A stretch of 64,000 nucleotides of DNA from Chlorops oryzae (Eukaryota > Arthropoda > Insecta > Diptera > Chloropidae), in contig CM035808.1 in NCBI GenBank assembly GCA_020466095.1, forward strand, positions 9,393,012 to 9,457,011, in the 5' to 3' direction. The position numbers and the translations under genes are program-made. The notes under the pieces were generated by a model. The model saw nothing but the letters and a program-made list of their open reading frames with translations. It did not search any database and was not told the DNA's origin. Of this stretch, positions 19,560-30,698 are shown in pieces. Position 1 is the first letter of the stretch. The number at the start of each line of letters is the position of its first letter.

Positions 19560-20775
19560 ATTCGGAAATTTTTGGAATTTTTTCAATTCAAACTTCAAGA
19601 GATCTTTGCTTAGTGTTGAATGCAATCAATAGAAAGACTTATCTCTGGGACTTTCAAACTAAAGATAACCAAAAACAAGGATACCAAAAACTTCCTACTT
19701 GGCTTAGAGATTTTCGGTGTACTTTTGGGACTTGTGCTCATTTTCTCTTCCTTTATCGTATAAAATATCAGTTCATCAGAGAGACATAGACATAGACATA
19801 GTTCGATAACAAAAATCTCGAACATTTTTAAGATCCCACTCATCATCTTTCGAATGCTTATTTGCAAACGTTCAGAAGCATTGAAGATTAGGAATTCGGC
19901 TTCTGTGGCTGAGTGTGTCCACTCTTCCATATTTCCATAATTCTTCCATAAATTGTTAGGAGATTTTGTTGCCTTACCTTGTATGTGGGAAAATTAATGC
20001 CATTTCAACTGATTTTCTGGGAATCAAGATGCAATGACTCTGATTTTCATAGAATCGTTGTATCGAACGAATAAAAATTCCTACTTATTGAAAAATCAAT
20101 TAAAAAGAAACGCAATGACAAACGTTTCTTTAATTCCATGAGTTAATCAATAATCAAATCACAGCCTGAACTCAATTTCTATTCTAAAGGACATGCTGCT
20201 TATATCTTCTTTGCTCTTAACCCTTCAACAAGAACCGTTCTTATTCAAAGAGGGCAATATCCTCTCTTCATAAAGACGACAAAACAAATCATCCTATAAG
20301 CTTATACGGCAATATATGTTTTTCTTTTTATTTTATTTTGTATTTGTTTATTCCATTTAGTTTTGCTTTATTCTATTTGTTTGTTATTTTATTTTGTTTT
20401 ATTGTGAAATTTAAATAATCTTTGAAATACAAACAATATGAAAATAAAAAAAATTATCTGTTTGCTTTCTTCATTTGCGTGAGTGAACGAAGACCTTTAA
20501 GGCACTCGGAACATTTCGACAAATACTTCTAGCATTTCAGCTTGTTTTGAGACATTCAAAATGAGGCAATTTTTTTTTGTTATTTCGTCTGAAAAATTCA
20601 ACCACTTTTACTTAATGTATACGAGTCTAAAGATTACCTTTCACTCCCATGAATATTGTTGCATATGGCAACTTTAAGCGTGGGTATTTGGCTCGGCAGA
20701 TATTTGACGACCAACTGACGCCTTAGAATCATTGGTGACTAACAGGCACAAGAGCAACAAGTGAAGGTGTTATAG
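19560..20775. other. Gene-free stretch
   Basis: AT-rich. A 106-codon minus-strand frame at 19610-19930 has no signal peptide or motif and is not called. Confidence 0.45.
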
Positions 20776-21645
20776 TCAGTTAAACCTGGCAATACAATAC
20801 CCGAAACATATAAAGATTTAGCTATACCTTCAGCTTTGTATATGTATATAAGTTTGAATAATTTTAAAAACAAGCATTAAGAAAGCAAACATCCGGACAA
20901 AGTGTTCGTAAGATTTTCAATACAATAAGGGTCTCATATGAGGAATTATCATTTACGAAAATGACACTTTTGACACGCCCACTTTCGAAAGTATTGAACA
21001 TTGCTCTAATGTTCTCTAATGAGCTCTAATGTAAGCTTAAATTTCAAATTTAATTGAATTATTCCGAAAAATTTTAATTTTGGGGCAGTTTTTGAAATTT
21101 TTTGTGACAGACCCTGGTACTGGACTGGTACTGGTACCCTTATTAATGGACTGATCAAAAATGGCGAGGATATTTATCACTATAAAGGAACTTTATAAGC
21201 CAATTGTGGTTCAATTTTGGTTTGGGTGAAAAACGCCGTTCTGCCACTTTTAAAATATTTATAAATAACGTTACTTGCTTTTAAGTTTGTTCAATTTCCA
21301 TCAAAATATTTCGAAAGATTCAGGTTTCTGTGCAGTTTTTGTGATTTTCATAACCAACTCTAGTACTGGAGGTAAACTTAAAAATGGTCCGATCGGGTCC
21401 ATTCTCGAACTTGTTCTTACTCATGTCGCCGTGAGCACGCATATCAAATTTCGTCGAGATAGCTCAACTCCTTCGATAAGACAACTGTATACAGACAGAC
21501 AGACGGACGGACATGTCTACATCGATTCTCCCGGTGACGCTGATCATTTCTATATACATTTTGTATGGTCCATCTCGACTGGTTCTGGGTGTAACACACA
21601 ACCACACAAACGCAATATACCCTCGACACAAAGTCTATCGGATAT
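20776..21645 (+). mobile_element. HINE family 1 element, decayed, plus orientation
   Basis: Starts GTGAAGGTGTTATAGTCAG, carries the ACTGGAGGTA block and a GTCY tract (21493-21513), and ends with a damaged hairpin (CTCGACACAAAGTCTATCGG). The same damaged end occurs at 30482-30565, just upstream of the other type B gene, so insertion predates the segmental duplication. Confidence 0.75.
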
Positions 21646-21747
21646 AATGATTAATTTCGGTGAAAGCTCCAAAGTTCTTAATATTTGGTTGATGATAAAC
21701 AATTCTAAGCGGACCAATACATAATTCGAATTCAAACGAGACCGATG

Positions 21748-21781
21748 TATTTAATGCATAGAGATTTGAGCGTAACACTCA
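21748..21781 (+). promoter_or_regulatory. Core promoter of third FPQ peptide gene
   Basis: TATTTAATGC 33 bp before the A of CTCAGTT; leader 97 nt containing GAAACGTGTCGATAAGCGG. Confidence 0.65.
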
Positions 21782-21877
21782 GTTGAAGTTGAAACGTGTC
21801 GATAAGCGGAATTTCGAAGAAGACGCAAAAATATAATTTCGTTGAAAATTAAATTCAGAGTGAAAAAAACTTACGAA

Positions 21878-22117
21878 ATGAAATCATTTATTGCAATTTT
21901 TGCGTGCTTTATTTTCATAGTTTCGCAAATGGAGCCAATTAATGCATTTCCGCAAGAAAGTGAGAGAATCGTTTGGGACAGCAAGCCGAAGACAGAAAAC
22001 GTTACCATTGATTTTTCTGTACGAGTGCGAGAAGAAACTCTAAAAACAGCTCAGCCTATAGATAATAAATTAACAAAACATTTTGGATCTCAGGCAGATC
22101 GTTTGAGAGTGGCCTAA
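21878..22117 (+). CDS. Small secreted peptide, FPQ family type B, copy 3
   Basis: 79-residue precursor. Signal peptide about 1-23 (MKSFIAIFACFIFIVSQ core, ending INA); mature start FPQESERIVWDSKPKTE. The next 25 or so residues (NVTIDFSVRVREETLKTAQ) have no counterpart in copies 1 and 2 and differ strongly from copy 4, although both flanks of the gene are nearly identical to copy 4. The end is type B: KHFGSQADRLRVA. No cysteine in the mature part. AATAAA lies about 15 bp after the stop. Function unknown; secretion is inferred from the signal peptide. Confidence 0.73.
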   Translation: MKSFIAIFACFIFIVSQMEPINAFPQESERIVWDSKPKTENVTIDFSVRVREETLKTAQPIDNKLTKHFGSQADRLRVA

Positions 22118-22243
22118 GAATAATGATTTGAATAAAATTACAGACTGATAAACCTGAAAAATTGTAGTATTTTTTATAAACTTATAGAACTTTTAGGATT
22201 GCTTACAGCTCATTACATTTTTAGGAATTCTTTACAATGGAGC

Positions 22244-22452
22244 ATGGATTCGAATCGACCAAAAAAACCCGGTAAAATATTCAAGGAAACAACACCACAT
22301 TATATGTACATCATTCCCTTCTTATAGACACAGCCATGGAGACGAAATCGATAGATAAATTTCAATTAAAGAAATATCGAAAATTTTGCTGTAAGGAAAG
22401 AGTTCAAACGGTCGTGAGCAACGAAAATTTGAAATTCGAATTTAGAAAGTAG
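22244..22452 (+). CDS. Putative small two-exon gene, 50 residues, copy 1
   Basis: Not recognised. Exon 1 (22244-22271) ends in a GT donor (G|GTAAAA) and exon 2 (22328-22452) follows a TTCCCTTCTTATAG acceptor; the 56-nt intron has a size usual in flies. The joined frame is MDSNRPKKPDTAMETKSIDK, then a basic stretch with KKYRKFCCKERVQ and a stop after FEFRK. There is no signal peptide, so the product would be intracellular; it is lysine-rich with two adjacent cysteines. The paralogue at 31164-31372 keeps the start, both splice sites, frame and stop. Against this: the exons show five replacement and two silent differences, and the intron is about equally conserved, so protein-level constraint is not demonstrated. 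Confidence 0.4.
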
Positions 22453-22597
22453 AAATGTTATGCAAAGAATTCAGAAGAGTGCTGCCCAATCGACTCAACC
22501 GTTCTATTTCCATTGATCAGGCTCCTTTCAGTGTGGCTAAAATGCCACTAGAATCTCGGCCATGGTTCATCAGAATTCTTGCACAGTGGACTTTATA

Positions 22598-23085
22598 CAG
22601 GGTGTTTCGCATAAGGATGTATATCCGAAAGGAGGTGATAGGGGTGCTCAATATCGACCAAAAATCGTATGGAAGGGGGGGTGGGGGGGTTGGTGTAAAA
22701 TGCTCCCCTAAGGAGTTAGAGGGCCTTAAAGTTTTGAGGCAGTAAGTCGAGAAAAAAAATTCTCCCACGATAACGGTTCATTGTAGAAAAAAAACTGTTA
22801 AGCGGTTTGAAAGCCAATTCTATGGGCTTTTAGGCAAAATTAAATTCATGGTAAGAATTTAAGCCAATGATGGTTAACTAAGCGGTCAAAGTCAAAAATT
22901 CTGAAAAAAAATTCTATTTTTTTACTTTGAGAGCCATTTTGGTATAAAAATGGTCCTATTAACACATACTTTTCTAATTTTTTTCAAAATCCTCGATTAA
23001 TTTACTTCAAATCTGTGGTACATTTTTCATACCTTATTAGCGGTTTAACCTCAGGAAAAATAGGATTTATAAACAAACTTGATAA
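22598..23085 (+). mobile_element. ACAGGGTG TIR element, 5' part only
   Basis: CAGGGTGTTTCGC follows TA at the precise point where the duplicated segment is interrupted. The first 450 bp match the left arm of the element at 44475-45505 (TTCTCCCACGATAA, GAGCCATTTTGGTAT, AGCGGTTTAACCTC). The right part is missing, cut off before the HINE nest. A short G run lies at 22676-22690. Confidence 0.65.
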
Positions 23086-23597
23086 TATGGGGCATTTATC
23101 GAAGAATTTTGCAGGCTTCTATTACAACGCAGGAGATTCGATTTAGCCATGTCCGTCCGTCTGTTTGTGTACAGCTTTCTTATCGAAGGAGTTGAGCTAT
23201 CTTGACGAAATTATATTTTTTATACCCAGCGTAAGCGGGGTATATTAGTTTTGTGCGAATCTTGTAACAGGGAGAACTAAGCTCCGGAGATATAGACATA
23301 TATATCGATAGCTTCGGATAGAAAGGGCGTAACTCATTATTTTGCTACTTTACAGGAGAAGGAAAAAACTTCATAAAATCGCAAAGGTTAGATATTTAAA
23401 AAAAGTTTAAACGCAAAGTCAATTAAATACTACGCACGAAATTTGTTTTAGGCTTGAATTTTTATTTTTTCTGTGTTTCGAGCAGTTTTCTGTGTTAGGG
23501 CTTTTTGATATCAATTTTCGTTCAAAACACGTGAGTTAGGTCTTTGTACGCAAAGTTTAAAATATAAATAAAATTATAAGATGCGATCCAGCACTAT

Positions 23598-23843
23598 ACT
23601 ATAACCAATAATATCGGTTAGTGGTTTCTATTGATAAAATTAATTCAAAACAAATATTTTTTGAAACGCATTATTCACTGTTTTCACGTTCGTGTCTTGA
23701 GTCTTTGCATGCATACAGACCAAGAGAGACATGGAAAGACTTAAGAAAAGAACGTGAAAACAGTGAATAATGCGTTCCAAAAAATATTTGTTTTGAATTA
23801 ATTTTATCAATAGAAACCACTAACCGATATTATTGGTTATAGT
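23598..23843. mobile_element. Hairpin (foldback) element with arms of about 95 bp
   Basis: From ACTATAACCAATAATATCGG to its mirror CCGATATTATTGGTTATAGT the two arms are nearly perfect complements over about 95 bp, around a loop of about 55 bp. A transcript would form a long duplex. Confidence 0.8.
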
Positions 23844-24144
23844 CTCAAAAAACTCGTCATAGATTGAGGTTTGCGGCATTTGAGTAGAAAATTTATTTTT
23901 TTTCTACTAGGGTCATTATTTGGCCAGTTAGGGGATGGAACCCAAAATTCAGTTTTAAAAAAAAGTAATAATTATAACATATTATTAAAACATACCAAAA
24001 ACGAATCCAATATTCTTCATATTAGGCTCGGTTAAAAGGTACTTGTGTAAATTTTTCGAATATACATACTGAACATGCTCGTCTTGTTCCTACGGCATCT
24101 ATATTATAGATTGAAGTTCGTGAGGCATTTTTCTTTAATTTAAG

Positions 24145-24605
24145 CCTATTTTTGTATGGGGACCCCCTATGGAGGGGAGATAGAGGGTAGGTATGTTTAA
24201 AGAAAATACTTGGGGTAAAAAAATAATGGAGGTCGTTCATATATATCAGCCCCCTAGGAGGGGTTTGACTGTAGTGACAGCCATTTTGTATGAAATTGTG
24301 ATAAAATTAAGGTAATTTTGTATGGGTGACCCCCTAAGGAGGGGAGATAGGGGGTCAGTATGTTGGGAAAAAATGTTAATGAGACAAAGTTAATGGGGGT
24401 CGGTCAAACATTTGACTCCTCTAGGGGCACTCTGGGGCTAGTTAGGACAGTGGAGGGAAAATTCATAAAAAAATTACTTTTGTATTGGAGCCCCCTTAAG
24501 GAGTGGAGATAGGGGGAAGGTGTGTTTGGATAAATTGTTGGGAATAAAAAAATAATGGTATTTGGTCCTGCATTTGACCCCTCTAGGAGCTACTCTGCTT
24601 ACAGT
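24145..24605 (+). repeat. Tandem repeat, three units of about 168 bp
   Basis: Each unit carries TTTGTATGG, a GACCCCC(T)A block, GGAGGGGAGATAGGGGG and a CCCCTCTAGG block; starts near 24145, 24312 and 24479. Confidence 0.75.
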
Positions 24606-25404
24606 AACATCAAAAATTTGGAAAAAAATCAAAAATTAAATTTTTCAAATGACTTGATGCGTGACATTTTTTTACAAAATAACCTTAAAATTAGTATTTT
24701 ATGAAGTCTTTAATAAAAGTTCATCGTACTATGATACAGGAAAAGAGTTTAAAAAAAAGTCATCACCCTAATGCACACGCACAGTTATGAATGTTAATTT
24801 ATAGCTCTCGCCATCACTGGCGTAGTTGAACGTCTTTTTGTGAGTTAGGGCTTTTTTCTTTCGCAAAATTGTTCGCTATGAGTTAGGGCTTTTTTAAAAG
24901 TAACTATAACTTCGGTATTTTCAATCAAAGGTCGTCAATTTTTTTGGAGGGGGTGTATTTGAGAGTCGACCATCAGAAAATGCAAAAATCTCGTTTTAAA
25001 AAAAAAATGAGTTACGCCCTTTCTATCCGAAGCTAACGATATATAGAAATGATCAGGATCAAAAACTGAATCGATTTAGACATGTCCGTCTGTCCGTCTG
25101 TCCGTCCGTCCGTGGTCGGATCTCCTCCGAAACGGCTGGACCAATCAAGTCGAAATTTGGCACACAGATATATCGGGATACGAGTATGATCCTAAGTAAA
25201 TTTGGGAGACATCCGCCCACTGCCACGCCCACAAATGAATATAATGTGTTTTCAGTAAAATGCTTGTAACTTGCGAACCACTCAACACATTGCATTGATA
25301 TTTGGTGTAATGGTAAACAACGAAATGGTACATTTCCTGGAAAAAAATGGACGCCGCCCTCCGTGAGCCACGCCCACAAATAAGCCCACAAATACGGGCT
25401 TATC

Positions 25405-25915
25405 GTAACTTGTGAAGTAAAAGGCGTAGAAGCTTCAAATTCGCAACATAGGTTGACCAAGGCGAATGAAAGGTGTAAGAAAAAAATTTATATAGCCCGC
25501 CCACTGCCACGCCCACAAATGGAGATTTTTCGTAACTTCCGAATTAATAGGCGTAGAAGCTTCAAATTCGCAACATAGGTTGACCAAGCCGAATGGAAGG
25601 TGTAGGAAAAAATTTTATGTGGACCGCCAACTGCCACGCCCACAAATGGAGATTTTTCGTAACTTCCGAATTAATAGGCGTAGACGCTTCAAATTCGCAA
25701 CATAGATTGACCAAGGCAAATGAAAGGTGTAGGGGAGAAATTTAACTGGCCCGCCTCCTGCCACGCCCACAAAAGAAGATTTTTTGTAACTTCCGAATTA
25801 ATAGGCGTAGACGCTTCAAATTCGCAACATAGGTTGACCAAGGCGAATGAAAGGTGTAGGAAAACAATTTATGTGTCCCGCCCACTGCCACGCCCACAAA
25901 AATATAGAAGAAAAA
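25405..25915 (-). repeat. Tandem repeat, four units of 127 bp inside HINE family 2
   Basis: GTAACTTCCGAATTAATAGG recurs at 25532, 25659 and 25786, with an altered first copy at 25405. Each unit ends CGCCCACTGCCACGCCCAC. Internal tandem arrays are common in DINE-1-type elements. Confidence 0.85.
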
Positions 25916-26619
25916 CATAGTGCGCTCATTATGTCGGGACGCTGGGTATTTCAAAGTCGGGCTTGACCGACTTTAGCTTTCTTACTTGTTTTAAATTAAA
26001 TTTTAAGAATAAGTTAGAGAATTGACTATTTTTAAGTTTACCTCCAGTACTAGTGTCTGTTACGGTAATGACAAAAATTGCTCTAAGATCGGAGTTTTTC
26101 AAGATACATTTATTGATTAAATTTGATATTTGAACATTTTTAAAGGTAATATAATTTCAAAATATCTGACAAGTGGGCGTGGCAGAAGGACTTTTTTGAA
26201 AATTGTACCCTACACCCGAAATTCAAATGGGACTTGAACGAAAGTTGACACTTATGCTTCCTTTGTAGCCATAAACATCCTTCCCAAAAATTTCCTTCAT
26301 CGGTCCATTTTTAAGGTTACCTCCAGTACTAGGGTCTGTCACAAAAATCCCAAAACTGGCCCAAAATCGGACTTTTCCGAAATATTTCAATTAAATTTAG
26401 AATTTGAGCGTATATTTAAGCCTCCGATTTGAATATAAAAAAAATTGGAAAGTTTGGCGTGGCAAAGGGGCGGTTTGCATAAAGAAATTTTACAAAAGTC
26501 GGCATAAGGGACCCCTTATGGCCTTAAACACTTCTTGATATACAAAATTATTTGACCGTGTATCTTTGTGGGGTATTTTATTGTCAGGCTCGCCAGCCTA
26601 TAACACCTTTACTTGTTTT

Positions 26620-26850
26620 CTTTACTTTTTTTCAAATATCTTAATACTTAGTAAAATTTTTATTCAAGAAAGAAACTATTTTAAACAGTAATCTTAGTTT
26701 CTGGCATCACTGTGGCGATCGCGACAGGCGCGACAATAATATTTTGACGCATATTTTTAGGCTCAAATAGAGATCACAGCAATATAATCAATGCATAAGT
26801 AAGCTCACGAATGGCGATGTTCTTATTAACCCATTCACGATGGTGTAATA
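26620..26850 (+). repeat. Duplicated intergenic block, copy 1
   Basis: TTTCAAATATCTTA, ACTGTGGCGATCGCGACA, CATATTTTTAGGCT and TTATTAACCCATTCACG occur here and at 31960-32820 in the same order. It probably belongs to the same duplication as the type B peptide segment, whose right part has been displaced by elements at 22.6-26.6 kb. Confidence 0.7.
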
Positions 26851-26882
26851 ATTACATATTTTTATTGTTTTGAAAAAGGGTA

Positions 26883-27888
26883 CACACAGAAAAATATGAT
26901 CCCATAAAATCGATAAGATTCCCTCATTGAGCGATTTTATAGAGAAATCTTCTTTAGCTATATGAACGATCCATAGAGAAAACTCTTTGAGTGCATAGAG
27001 AAAATCATATTGAAACATTTTAATAGATATCCTCATATATTTCATGTAAATATCTTATTATTTATGTTGAAGGATAGGCAAAACTTCTTGGTATAAACAA
27101 ATAATAAGGTGACCATATCAAACAAACTATGTGGAATTCTTATAAAAAGAACGTTTTGATAAGATTCCTTATTGGAAGAAAATCGCTTTAAGAAGCCTTT
27201 TTAATATAAAAAGCAAGACCTATTGATTTGAAAAAGTATATGAACTCCGTATTCATTCCATAGTTTAAAAAGACAAACCAGTTTTTTTGCACTTACATTC
27301 ATATAATCAATCTAGCAAGCTCAAATCATATCTCGCGATGGCGTAGTTGAAGTGTGCTATCCTTGTAATGTGGAAGGTCCGAGTTCGAACCCTGTCGCAG
27401 GCCAAAGAATTTGTGGAAAAATGGAGAATAAAACAGGCAAGTAAATTTTAAGGGAAAAAATACGGGGAGCAGAAAGTAACTTGGACGCGAACCAATAAAA
27501 ACAAGTTGCTTTCATCGCGCCTTCCGAAACGTCACGCACAACAAGCTCTTTCAAGAAATTCCTATAGAATCTTTTTTTGAATTTTTTAAGCATAAAAAGT
27601 TTGGTAAAATCTTTTATTTCTCAGTTTTTTAAATAATGTAAATTATCTACTTTTCCCAGAAAAAAAAATCGACGCTTGCTGTACCAGGGATTGAACCCGC
27701 CGACCTTGTTTTTTACAAGAATTCATTTCAAAAATGATAAGTTAATTTCTTAACTTTTCGTTCAATTTTTCGTTAAAATAAACGATAAGTTTTTCTCTAT
27801 GGTTTCAATAAGACAATCTTCTTGGATAAAAACCATAGAGAAATCTTATTGTTTTTCTTCCATTTTATGTGGTATCGTTTTCTCTGTG
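26883..27888. mobile_element. CACAGAG-type MITE (AATAAG body), TA-flanked, with SINE inside
   Basis: Begins CACACAGAAAAATATGATCC, ends TCGTTTTCTCTGTG, with TA at 26881-26882 and 27889-27890. The body shares ATAAGATT/AATCTTAT motifs with 2481-3078. A tRNA-like SINE interrupts it from about 27331. Confidence 0.6.
27331..27600 (+). mobile_element. tRNA-derived SINE
   Basis: A-box-like TGGCGTAGTTG (27339-27349) and B-box-like GAGTTCGAACC (27381-27391) are 31 nt apart, as in a tRNA promoter, followed by a CCTGTCGCAGG segment and AT-rich body. The 3' limit is uncertain. A minus-strand GGGTTCAATCCC near 27690 may be the B box of a second copy. Confidence 0.55.
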
Positions 27889-27890
27889 TA

Positions 27891-29290
27891 CTTTTTATTT
27901 AGGAGGAGAAACGGCGTATCCAACCGAAGTCAGTATCAGACCCGTTTTCCTTGTCGGTTAATTTCCCTATGTCTCATTCGAAAAAAAAAGTCTTAACTAT
28001 ACTTAATTCAAATATGCTTAGCTGTAAAAAATAGGAAAGGTTGGTGGACTCCCGATTAATGATCAATTTCTATCGGAATCATTCTATGCACCTATTAGTT
28101 CATGCTTGTCTATGTGCATTGATATCTGGTGCCGAATGAAATGTGCATGTTAGAGTCGCAATCGTTTAGTCATAATCGTTTAGGGTTAACGACCGAAATA
28201 TGGGTCAACTCGATATGTTGAATGCCATTGTGAATTTGATAATTTTTTGGAAAATTCAGGGGAGTTTAATAAAAGTTGTGGCCCTACATTTAAATGATGA
28301 ATGATCTATCATGAACACCTCCCTTTTTTGATAAAAAATCTTTAATTTGAAAACTTAAGAAAATAATATTATTTATATTGAGGAATTAAAGATGTTTAAA
28401 ATACATATTTGTATATTTTAAGTTTAGTGTAATATATGATATATATGTAAATGGTATTTTAATGATGTTCCTATTTTTAGTTACTTTTTCTATTGGCCAT
28501 TTGTATTCTAATGTCATGACATTTAAAGAAATTATGTTATATAGTTTATAGTTAATAAAAGAGTTTTATGCTAATTTTAATCTAATTTTTATGGATATTT
28601 GTAATTTTTGAATTTTTATTGATTTTGCAATTATTTAATTCATCTATTTCGAGGACTTCTTAAGGGCCTTTATTAATACTGTCAAGATTATGTCGTTCTC
28701 CGTCGCTAAGGTAAACTGAATCTCCTACTTTCATCCTTTGGGAATTAGATTTTTTATCACATTGAAGTTTATTTGTCATTTTTAAATTTTCAAGATATTC
28801 TCCGGCTCTATTTTGTGCTATTTTTTATCTATATTTGAGTTCTTTAACGTAATCATCAATATTTCAAACATGGTCTTTTGTGTCGGAGGATAGAAAATCA
28901 TATGACGGGGGTGTTTTACCAAAAACTAGTTCAAATGCTGTATACCCATGTGTTGTGGATGGACTAGTATTATACATATGTATATACACCGATAGAAAAA
29001 GGTAGTTATATTAACTTAAAAAGCAGGTTAAATTAACCGAGTTCACCGATAATTGTTAGCTTATGTGTAGTAGCGGTCAATTCAACAGTACAAACACAGT
29101 CAAAAAGGATATAACTACCTGATGGTTGATATAACTGTCTCGCGGTTAAATCAACTGTCACCAGCGACTGGGAAAAAAAAATTTATTTTGTGCTTTGACT
29201 TTTTTTTTATCTTCTTTTATTAATATTTTTTTTTTTTCATTAAATTATTATATTTTTTCTATATTTATTTGTTTCTATTTAAGTCTTTTT
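27891..29290. other. Gene-free stretch
   Basis: Very AT-rich, no supported gene. A patch at about 28990-29170 repeats GGTTAAATTAAC/GTTGATATAAC-like motifs and may be a decayed element. Confidence 0.45.
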
Positions 29291-29326
29291 CTCTTTCATA
29301 TCTTTAAATTTTCTCGCCTCGGCGGA

Positions 29327-29846
29327 GCCTTGAACCGCTGACCTCCACTTCGCTGGGCGAACGTCTTAGAGGCTGTTTCCACTATAGCCGCATCTTGCAT
29401 CTTTCAGCAATTTGGCAAGATGCGAAAAGATGCCGCATGAATATACATGCAATTGTTGGTGTATGCTGAAATGCATCTTCTTCGCATCTTTGAAAGATAT
29501 TTTTCCGATTATCTATCGATTTTAACAGCACATATCTATTGAAACATATGTGATAACCCAGCATTTCAGAAATTTTAAGCAAAAATGGCGATGGAAACCA
29601 AGAAGAAGTGTAAGAAAACCGTTTCAAATTATAATACAATTTATTAAATTCCTTTGTTTCAATGAAAACAATGAAGGCGAGCGAATGTGCTGGACATGCG
29701 CATATCGATTGTAAACAAAAATCAGGTGATTTGAAAGATGCTACATGCAAAATGCTAGTGGAAACACCAATCTCAAAAATTCGCATCTTGAATATGCGAA
29801 AGCAAGATGCGGCTATAGTGGAAACGGCCTCTTAACCATTACGCTA
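29327..29846 (-). mobile_element. tRNA-derived SINE head split by a PIF-like MITE
   Basis: On the minus strand the A box TAGCGTAATGG (29836-29846) and the B box GGTTCAAGGC (29327-29336) are separated by about 500 bp. Removing the MITE and one TTA leaves about 33 nt, the normal tRNA spacing. The SINE body probably continues leftward into the T-rich run at 29160-29300. Confidence 0.65.
29369..29831. mobile_element. PIF/Harbinger-like MITE (copy 2) with TTA duplication
   Basis: The left end GAGGCTGTTTCCACTATAGC and right end (inward) GAGGCCGTTTCCACTATAGC differ at one base in 30. TTA flanks at 29366-29368 and 29832-29834. The interior is rich in GCATCTT/AAGATGC. Same family as 12622-12954. Confidence 0.85.
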
Positions 29847-29869
29847 AACGAACGAATTTAATTTGTTGG

Positions 29870-30480
29870 TCAAAATGCTCACTTGAAAAATTAAATAAAT
29901 TAAAACCTTAAAAATGTAGGAGAAAATTTTTGTCTTCCAAAACAACTACACTCGGAACAATACGGAAATACGGCCATTTTGAATTTTGATGGCATGTGCC
30001 ATTCTGTTACATATTAAATTCATTATCTCTGGTTCTACTAGTGATATCGTTTAAAAAAAATTTTTTTATTTAAAAGGTATTTATTCACGTAAATTTTGTA
30101 CCTTCAACTTGAGCAACTTTTACAATTTTATAAAAATTTTATTGTTTAGATAATATTATAATAATGTTAACCACCACAAAATCGATTGAAAAAATTACTA
30201 TCGTATTTGTTATATTTTTAGCTATGAAAGCCTTTTTCAGAAAGATGTATGGAATATCTACGGTGACCATCATATCTGTTTTTAGGCGCTTGTTCTGCGT
30301 ATTTTTGGTTTTAGTGGAAAATAGCGAAAATGTCCAAATTCGATCGTTATGATCCTTGAACCGATTGAAAGGTCCGTTCTGTGACAACCTCGTAAAAGAT
30401 TTAAATAAACTAAGTTGAAGACTAAAAAAAAAATATTTTCGTTCTGTTTTTTCAATTTCAATTTATGGTCACCGTAGGTA
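29870..30480. other. Gene-free stretch
   Basis: AT-rich; overlapping short frames on both strands near 30140-30390 have no features. Confidence 0.45.
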
Positions 30481-30664
30481 TATCTCGAATGGTTCTGGGT
30501 GTTACATACATACAACCACACAAACGCAATATACCCTCGACACAAAGTCTATCGGATATAATGATTAATTTCGGTGAAAGCTCCAAAGGTCGGGCCTTCT
30601 TGAAAAGCTCTTGATAGTTGGTTGATGATAAACAATTCTAAGTGGACCAACACATAATTCGATG

Positions 30665-30698
30665 TATTTAATGCATAGAGATTTGAGCGTAACACTCA
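30665..30698 (+). promoter_or_regulatory. Core promoter of fourth FPQ peptide gene
   Basis: TATTTAATGC 33 bp before the A of CTCAGTT (30698); identical to the copy 3 promoter over this stretch; leader 98 nt. Confidence 0.65.

Larger units (their letters stand above)
21572..22597 (+). repeat. Segmental duplication, copy 1 (with type B peptide gene)
   Basis: Matches 30482-31514 from inside the HINE end, through promoter, peptide gene, putative small spliced gene and 3' flank, up to GCACAGTGGACTTTATA. At that point this copy is interrupted by a TA-inserted ACAGGGTG element; the other copy continues with TAATAAAAAG. Confidence 0.85.
23311..25033. mobile_element. TIR element of 1723 bp, TA-flanked, no transposase seen
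   Basis: The 27-bp ends are perfect inverted repeats starting GCTTCGGATAGAAAGGGC, with TA on each side (23309-23310, 25034-25035). Variants of GAGTTAGGGCTTT recur near both ends (about 23485, 23545, 24840, 24880). Inside are a long hairpin (23598-23843) and a 168-bp tandem repeat. No reading frame of transposase size exists, so it is non-autonomous. Superfamily not determined. Confidence 0.7.
23219..25992 (-). mobile_element. HINE family 2 element with nested insertion and tandem repeats
   Basis: On the minus strand it begins AACAAGTAAGAAAGCTAAAG and ends with the hairpin ATACCCCGCTTACGCTGGGTAT. It holds a GTCY tract (25086-25113) and four 127-bp tandem units. A different 5' end and hairpin from family 1, same architecture. 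A TIR element sits inside at 23311-25033. Confidence 0.7.
23130..26617 (-). mobile_element. HINE family 1 element split by a HINE family 2 element
   Basis: The left piece (23130-23218) holds GATTCGATTTAGCCATGTCC, a GTCY tract and GTTGAGCTATCTTGACG. The right piece (25993-26617) resumes with the AATAAGTTAGAGAATTG and ACCTCCAGTACTAG blocks and ends TATAACACCTTTACTTGTTT. The order matches the unbroken copy at 15718-16608. Confidence 0.65.

Noticed and set aside
22455..22596. Continued coding sequence after the small two-exon gene (LPNRLNR, ISIDQAPFS)
   Set aside because: The frame is shared by both duplicates over about 25 codons, but one copy has a frameshift in GTGTTTGCTAA and replacement changes outnumber silent ones; probably remnant or non-coding.
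27331..27400. Real tRNA genes at 27.3, 29.3-29.8, 35.3 and 51.3 kb
   Set aside because: A and B boxes are present, but acceptor stems do not pair and tails run into A/T-rich bodies, so they are SINE heads.
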